DNA of 64,000 nt from Silanimonas sp965368785 (GTDB lineage: Bacteria > Pseudomonadota > Gammaproteobacteria > Xanthomonadales > Xanthomonadaceae), in assembly GCA_965368785.1 (NCBI GenBank), contig CBDUOG010000003.1, forward strand, positions 1-64,000, in the 5' to 3' direction. Below the pieces are notes generated by a model that did no database searches, was not told the origin of the DNA, and worked only from the letters and a program-made list of their open reading frames with translations. Position 1 is the first letter of the stretch. Each line of letters opens with the position of its first letter. Positions 63,532-64,000 of this stretch are shown piece after piece. A program made the translations under genes and the position numbers.

Positions 63532-64000
63532 CTAACTACCTATGGCACACGATTGCAGATCGGTCGACTGCCACCGAACCATGTCCTGCGCAGACACCTG
63601 TTCGCGCCGCTCAACAAAATCGATTCTGACCCTGGCCTGCTCATCACCGCGATCAGTCATTAAGTTGCTGAGCCCTTCAAAGCGCAGCAATCGCTGATCT
63701 TCGACCGAATAGGCGACGCGTAGTTTCGGCAACAAGAACGCAAACCAATAGTCGGCGCTGACGCTGAGCTCTAATGCCGGCTCACCATTGATGGTGGGCG
63801 ATCCGCGTCGCTGAACTTTTAAGGAGACCGTGCCCTGCCGTGCGGGCACCATAAAATCGAAGCTCTTGGTCTGACCCTGGCTCAACGCCGCCCAATGTTG
63901 CCGGATCCACTCATCAAAACCGGCATCAGCAACCAGCGACTGACCCACCGGAGTGCGGTGGGTTTGTTCGAGTGCGGCGTTTTGCTTAAACCACAACTCC
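63532..64000 (-). CDS. Unidentified protein, 5' end beyond the window
   Basis: An open frame of at least 155 residues runs off the right edge, so the start and N-terminus are missing. I do not recognise the family. The visible part has segments such as KSFDFMVPARQGTVSLKVQRR and YWFAFLLPKLRVAYSVEDQR, without obvious membrane segments. Its stop is about 30 bases before the trmL start, so the two may be one transcript. Confidence 0.6.
   Translation of the reverse strand, partial: ELWFKQNAALEQTHRTPVGQSLVADAGFDEWIRQHWAALSQGQTKSFDFMVPARQGTVSLKVQRRGSPTINGEPALELSVSADYWFAFLLPKLRVAYSVEDQRLLRFEGLSNLMTDRGDEQARVRIDFVERREQVSAQDMVRWQSTDLQSCAIGS

Noticed and set aside
1..64000. tRNA genes, rRNA genes, CRISPR arrays, insertion sequences and prophage
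   Set aside because: Reading the spacers on both strands showed no cloverleaf-like gene, repeat-spacer array, transposase, integrase or phage structural gene.

Overview
The window looks like chromosome of a gammaproteobacterium, most likely from the Xanthomonadales/Lysobacterales side. The reasons are an Ax21-like outer-membrane barrel, a three-family modified-peptide system (NHLP-related peptide, class III cyclase-like protein, SagB-like dehydrogenase), the rhodanese-secB-gpsA block, hemDXY, recCBD and the large fused indolepyruvate oxidoreductase. Base composition is moderate (mid-50s % GC by eye, not computed). Coding density is high, with many 1-4 base stop/start overlaps. I saw no tRNA, rRNA, CRISPR array, transposase or phage gene.

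Layout. 1-354: a gene-free, hairpin-rich extragenic stretch. 355-6738: oligopeptidase A, an aldehyde dehydrogenase with a leader that carries an intrinsic terminator, an LCAT-like lipoprotein hydrolase and a fused SpmA/SpmB membrane protein. 6802-14211: indolepyruvate oxidoreductase, secreted gamma-glutamyltransferase plus a membrane methyltransferase, and a Ycf46-like AAA ATPase. 14303-20904: orphan ParA, SixA, YceI, a ClsC-like phospholipase-D lipoprotein, a DUF1232-type protein, a hotdog thioesterase, PlsC and a YheT hydrolase. 20950-26674: TPR/sulfotransferase-like protein, UppP, glutamine synthetase with a near-perfect sigma-54 promoter, and a degenerate HD-GYP protein. 26856-32119: ZapE, an alpha/beta hydrolase, a secreted nuclease, cytochrome c5 and glutaminase. 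32196-40616: recC-recB-recD. 40767-45427: a PII protein, UbiK, ComM/YifB, a K+/H+ antiporter and a GFA protein.

45440-54794 is the most unusual region. A SagB-like peptide-maturation dehydrogenase stands beside two convergent [small peptide / membrane cyclase-like TPR protein] modules that look like a tandem duplication. A cNMP-binding GGDEF diguanylate cyclase lies directly upstream of the second cyclase-like gene, and a LysR regulator is divergent from that. The peptides resemble RiPP precursors. The cyclase-like domains have lost most catalytic residues, so their true activity is open.

54789-64000 is housekeeping again: an acyltransferase, ArfB, hemDXY without hemC, a thioesterase, a lipoprotein, rhodanese, an L7/L12-C-terminal-like membrane protein where other genomes carry grxC, SecB, GpsA, the Ax21-like barrel, TrmL, and an unidentified gene cut by the window edge. 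Nitrogen metabolism recurs (glnA, PII, glutaminase, gamma-glutamyltransferase) but is scattered, not one operon.
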